From Candidatus Martarchaeota archaeon (lineage in GTDB: Archaea > Micrarchaeota > Micrarchaeia > Micrarchaeales > Micrarchaeaceae): DNA of 6,842 nucleotides. Where the stretch lies: NCBI GenBank assembly GCA_023485745.1, contig JAMCZL010000051.1, positions 1 to 6,842 of the forward strand, written 5' to 3'. A program made the position numbers and the translations under genes. Shown piece after piece: positions 5,605 through 6,842 of this stretch. Under the pieces are notes generated by a model. That model was given only the letters and a program-made list of their open reading frames with translations. It ran no database searches and was not told where the DNA came from. Each line of letters opens with the position of its first letter. Position 1 is the stretch's first letter.

Positions 5605-6408
5605 TCAGAGCTGCAAGCTGAGCTCAGGTAAATTTTTAACAAGCTCGGCATCTTCTGTATAAGCATTATTATCCCAATAATCCCTTGAATTAGATTTTGG
5701 GTACCTGGTCGGCTGTTGGTGCATATAGCTTAAATAATTAAAATGAAATAGGTCTACAGCTAATACTGTACTCTTTAATAAATAAGACATTTCCCTTGCG
5801 TACTTTACAGCCTCGTTTATTTGTGGAGATTTAGATGCGCCATCTATGGACCCGACAAGTGTTCTAGCGCTTTCATATATAGCATCAGAATTTGATGAAT
5901 CGTATTCTGTAGAAAATTTTAACGCTTTGTCTAAGGCTTCTTTCGAATCGTTATCATTTATGTAGAGGGTTTTAAGCCAAATATCCTTCATATAATGGAT
6001 ATCTTTTGACTTGTCTTCTAGCTTATTGATAAAATTCACGGCCGTATTTGCCATAGAATTAGCTTTATCTATTATAGGGGTTAATAAATTAGATAACAGC
6101 TCTAATAATCCAGAATCAGACTTCGAATCCCTCTTTATTTTTTCTGGGTAGTTTTTAAACTTTTCCATCTCTAATATGAATCCACTTATAGATTGCTTAG
6201 ATATTTCTATCGCAGTATGCCCAACTTCATGGGGATTTATATTTAAGCAGAAGTAACCTAGCGCCTTGGCAATATTTTCTGAAGCTTGCTGAAAAAAGAA
6301 TACCGCCTCTTTGTATTTTTTTGCCTCTGTTAGGATGCTCGAAGCTTCAATTTGAGAATCCCCGTATTCAACAAATTTCAGTGCAGATGCCCTATTTTTT
6401 GTGTACAT
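5605..6408 (-). CDS. All-helical protein with HEPN-like N-terminal domain
   Basis: This 267-residue protein is predicted to be helical throughout, with no signal or membrane segment. Residues 6-70 fit the HEPN pattern: a first helix ALKFVEYGDSQIEASSIL, then KKYKEAVFFFQQASENIAKALGYF (compare the family's QQAxExxxKAL) and a trailing NINPHEVGH. HEPN domains occur in RNase toxins, AbiV-type phage-defence proteins and nucleotidyltransferase partners. The catalytic Rx4-6H motif is not seen, so RNase activity is doubtful and a binding or sensor role is possible. Residues 70-267 are not recognised; they include a lysine-rich middle and a Tyr/Asn-rich end. No MNT antitoxin gene is next to it. The gene is clearly AT-richer than mcm or the glycosyltransferase gene and sits beside a tRNA locus, which suggests transfer. 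The ATG at 6408 has AGGTAG about 7 nt upstream, supporting this start. Confidence 0.75.
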   Translation of the reverse strand: MYTKNRASALKFVEYGDSQIEASSILTEAKKYKEAVFFFQQASENIAKALGYFCLNINPHEVGHTAIEISKQSISGFILEMEKFKNYPEKIKRDSKSDSGLLELLSNLLTPIIDKANSMANTAVNFINKLEDKSKDIHYMKDIWLKTLYINDNDSKEALDKALKFSTEYDSSNSDAIYESARTLVGSIDGASKSPQINEAVKYAREMSYLLKSTVLAVDLFHFNYLSYMHQQPTRYPKSNSRDYWDNNAYTEDAELVKNLPELSLQL

Positions 6409-6413
6409 AATTA

Positions 6414-6458
6414 TCTACCTATTTGGATTAATTATTTTATGAATACCTTAAATATAAT
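6414..6458 (-). promoter_or_regulatory. Promoter and ribosome-binding site of the HEPN-like gene
   Basis: On the minus strand TTATATTTAA (about 6458-6449) is a TATA-like box. A start about 26 bp later gives a leader of roughly 20 nt that holds AGGTAGAT (6420-6413), a good match to the anti-Shine-Dalgarno sequence. This is the clearest ribosome-binding site in the window, unlike the leaderless style of some neighbours. Confidence 0.5.
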
Positions 6459-6480
6459 ACCTTCTTAATCTGCTTTTATA

Positions 6481-6604
6481 ACTAAATCTGTTTTCAAAAG
6501 CTCGGATTTAGTAGCATTTCGTCGTCAAATTTTCAATCACCTATTTTTGCCGTCGAACTTCTAACCATTAGATATTGGCGTCGCTTTTCCTGCACAGATT
6601 TAGT
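6481..6604. repeat. Inverted repeat bounding a 124-bp segment
   Basis: ACTAAATCTGT (6481-6491) and ACAGATTTAGT (6594-6604) are perfect 11-bp inverted repeats. A third, near-identical arm, CGGATTTAGT (6503-6512), pairs with the left copy to form a 10-bp stem with one G-T pair and a 12-nt loop. The enclosed DNA contains no gene. It could be a tiny non-autonomous element or a regulatory palindrome, but no target-site duplication was recognised. Confidence 0.5.
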
Positions 6605-6612
6605 GCCCGTCG
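6520..6612. repeat. Four CGTCG cores at about 29-bp spacing
   Basis: CGTCG occurs at 6520, 6551, 6579 and 6608, so the steps are 31, 28 and 29 bp. Flanks are loosely alike on the minus strand (CGACG followed by A-rich DNA), but not enough to define a longer repeat unit. Confidence 0.3.
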
Positions 6613-6657
6613 CCCACCTCTAAAGCCGCCTTCGGCGGCGACCGGCGGGCTCGGGCA
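6604..6657. repeat. GC-rich nested palindrome
   Basis: TGCCCG (6604-6609) pairs with CGGGCA (6652-6657). Inside lies GCCGCC-TTC-GGCGGC (6625-6639), a perfect 6-bp stem that can also be drawn with a UUCG tetraloop. Alternative pairings of GCCCG and TCGCC with CGGGC and GGCGA also exist. Confidence 0.6.
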
Positions 6658-6678
6658 GGAACTTTTGGGAAAAGTTCC
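6658..6678. repeat. Perfect 9-bp palindrome, GGG loop
   Basis: GGAACTTTT (6658-6666) and AAAAGTTCC (6670-6678) flank a 3-base loop. It begins directly after the preceding nested palindrome, with no spacer. Confidence 0.85.
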
Positions 6679-6684
6679 ATCAAA

Positions 6685-6716
6685 AGCCGCTTTTTGCCCG
6701 GCTCCAAAAAGTGGCT
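6685..6716. repeat. 12-bp near-perfect palindrome, 8-base loop
   Basis: AGCCGCTTTTTG (6685-6696) pairs with CAAAAAGTGGCT (6705-6716), with a single G-T wobble at 6689/6712 when the plus strand is folded. Confidence 0.85.
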
Positions 6717-6726
6717 CCTTCTTGAT

Positions 6727-6749
6727 TAAACTTCTTTCTAAGAAGTTTA
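6727..6749. repeat. Perfect 10-bp palindrome, TCT loop
   Basis: TAAACTTCTT (6727-6736) and AAGAAGTTTA (6740-6749) form a perfect stem around a 3-base loop. Confidence 0.85.
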
Positions 6750-6762
6750 GGTCCCTTTAACT

Positions 6763-6810
6763 GCTTGGTTGCAAGCTTAAGCCATTTGTGGCGCGCCCCT
6801 CGTGAGCGAG
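6763..6810. repeat. Two shorter hairpins closing the palindrome cluster
   Basis: GCTTG-GTTG-CAAGC (6763-6776) is a perfect 5-bp stem. CTCG-TGAG-CGAG (6799-6810) is a 4-bp stem followed by a related GAGC/CAGCGAGCG stretch to 6822. Between them GCTTAAGC (6775-6782) is self-complementary. Confidence 0.55.
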
Positions 6811-6842
6811 CACAGCGAGCGATAGAGCTGGGCTAAAAAGGA

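Larger units (their letters stand above)
6421..6842. other. Gene-free accessory region, palindrome-rich
   Basis: Apart from the promoter of the HEPN-like gene, this stretch of about 420 bp has no convincing gene on either strand. A 61-codon open frame at 6575-6760 (+) runs straight through the palindromes and has low-complexity, non-protein-like content. The region is dominated by the inverted repeats listed individually. The window ends in GGGCTAAAAAGGA, which could be the ribosome-binding site of a plus-strand gene starting just outside, but this cannot be checked. Confidence 0.55.

Noticed and set aside
6520..6612. Degenerate CRISPR array
   Set aside because: Only a 5-base core is shared between units; real CRISPR repeats are over 20 bp and nearly identical.
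6575..6760. 61-codon plus-strand frame in the palindrome cluster
   Set aside because: The translation is made of palindrome arms (Lys/Leu/Ser/Pro runs) and shows no domain, ribosome-binding site or promoter.

Overview
The window reads as chromosomal DNA of an archaeon, most likely a DPANN-type lineage such as Micrarchaeota (ARMAN-like); this placement is an inference. The archaeal evidence is an MCM helicase with an archaeal zinc ribbon, a stand-alone 65-residue HMf-type histone, an RNase P RNA with an archaeal-looking core, TATA boxes about 25 bp upstream of short or absent leaders, a tRNA without an encoded CCA, and heavy use of AGG (Arg) and ATA (Ile) codons. The histone argues against Thermoplasmatales. 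The compact RNase P RNA and moderate GC content would suit a reduced ARMAN-like genome.

Layout. 1-296: C-terminal end of a DnaJ co-chaperone cut by the window edge. 297-411: a hairpin and the MCM promoter. 412-2475 (+): MCM replicative helicase. 2487-2720 (-): RNase P RNA, convergent with mcm and only 11 bp from it. 2766-3203 (-): a small secreted or membrane protein of unknown function. 3267-3464 (-): archaeal histone. 3531-3541: one AT-rich element that could serve both the histone gene and the next gene. 3563-5227 (+): a multi-spanning GT-C (PMT/ArnT-like) glycosyltransferase. 5228-5604: a gene-free stretch with a tRNA-Glu(CUC) body whose 5' acceptor strand is missing, a TATA box upstream of it, and several small repeats and hairpins. 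5605-6408 (-): an AT-rich gene for an all-helical protein with a HEPN-like N-terminus. 6421-6842: no convincing gene, but a dense run of perfect or near-perfect palindromes.

Function. The first half is a core housekeeping block: protein folding (DnaJ), replication (MCM), tRNA 5' maturation (RNase P RNA) and chromatin (histone). The two membrane proteins carry many N-glycosylation sequons on their predicted outside parts, which fits a glycosylated envelope. From about 5347 onward the DNA changes character: lower GC, an orphan gene of a family often linked to toxin or defence roles, an interrupted tRNA and dense palindromes. This looks like an accessory patch next to a tRNA locus. The two points most worth following are the tRNA-Glu that has an intact body but no 5' acceptor strand, and the palindrome cluster at 6604-6810.
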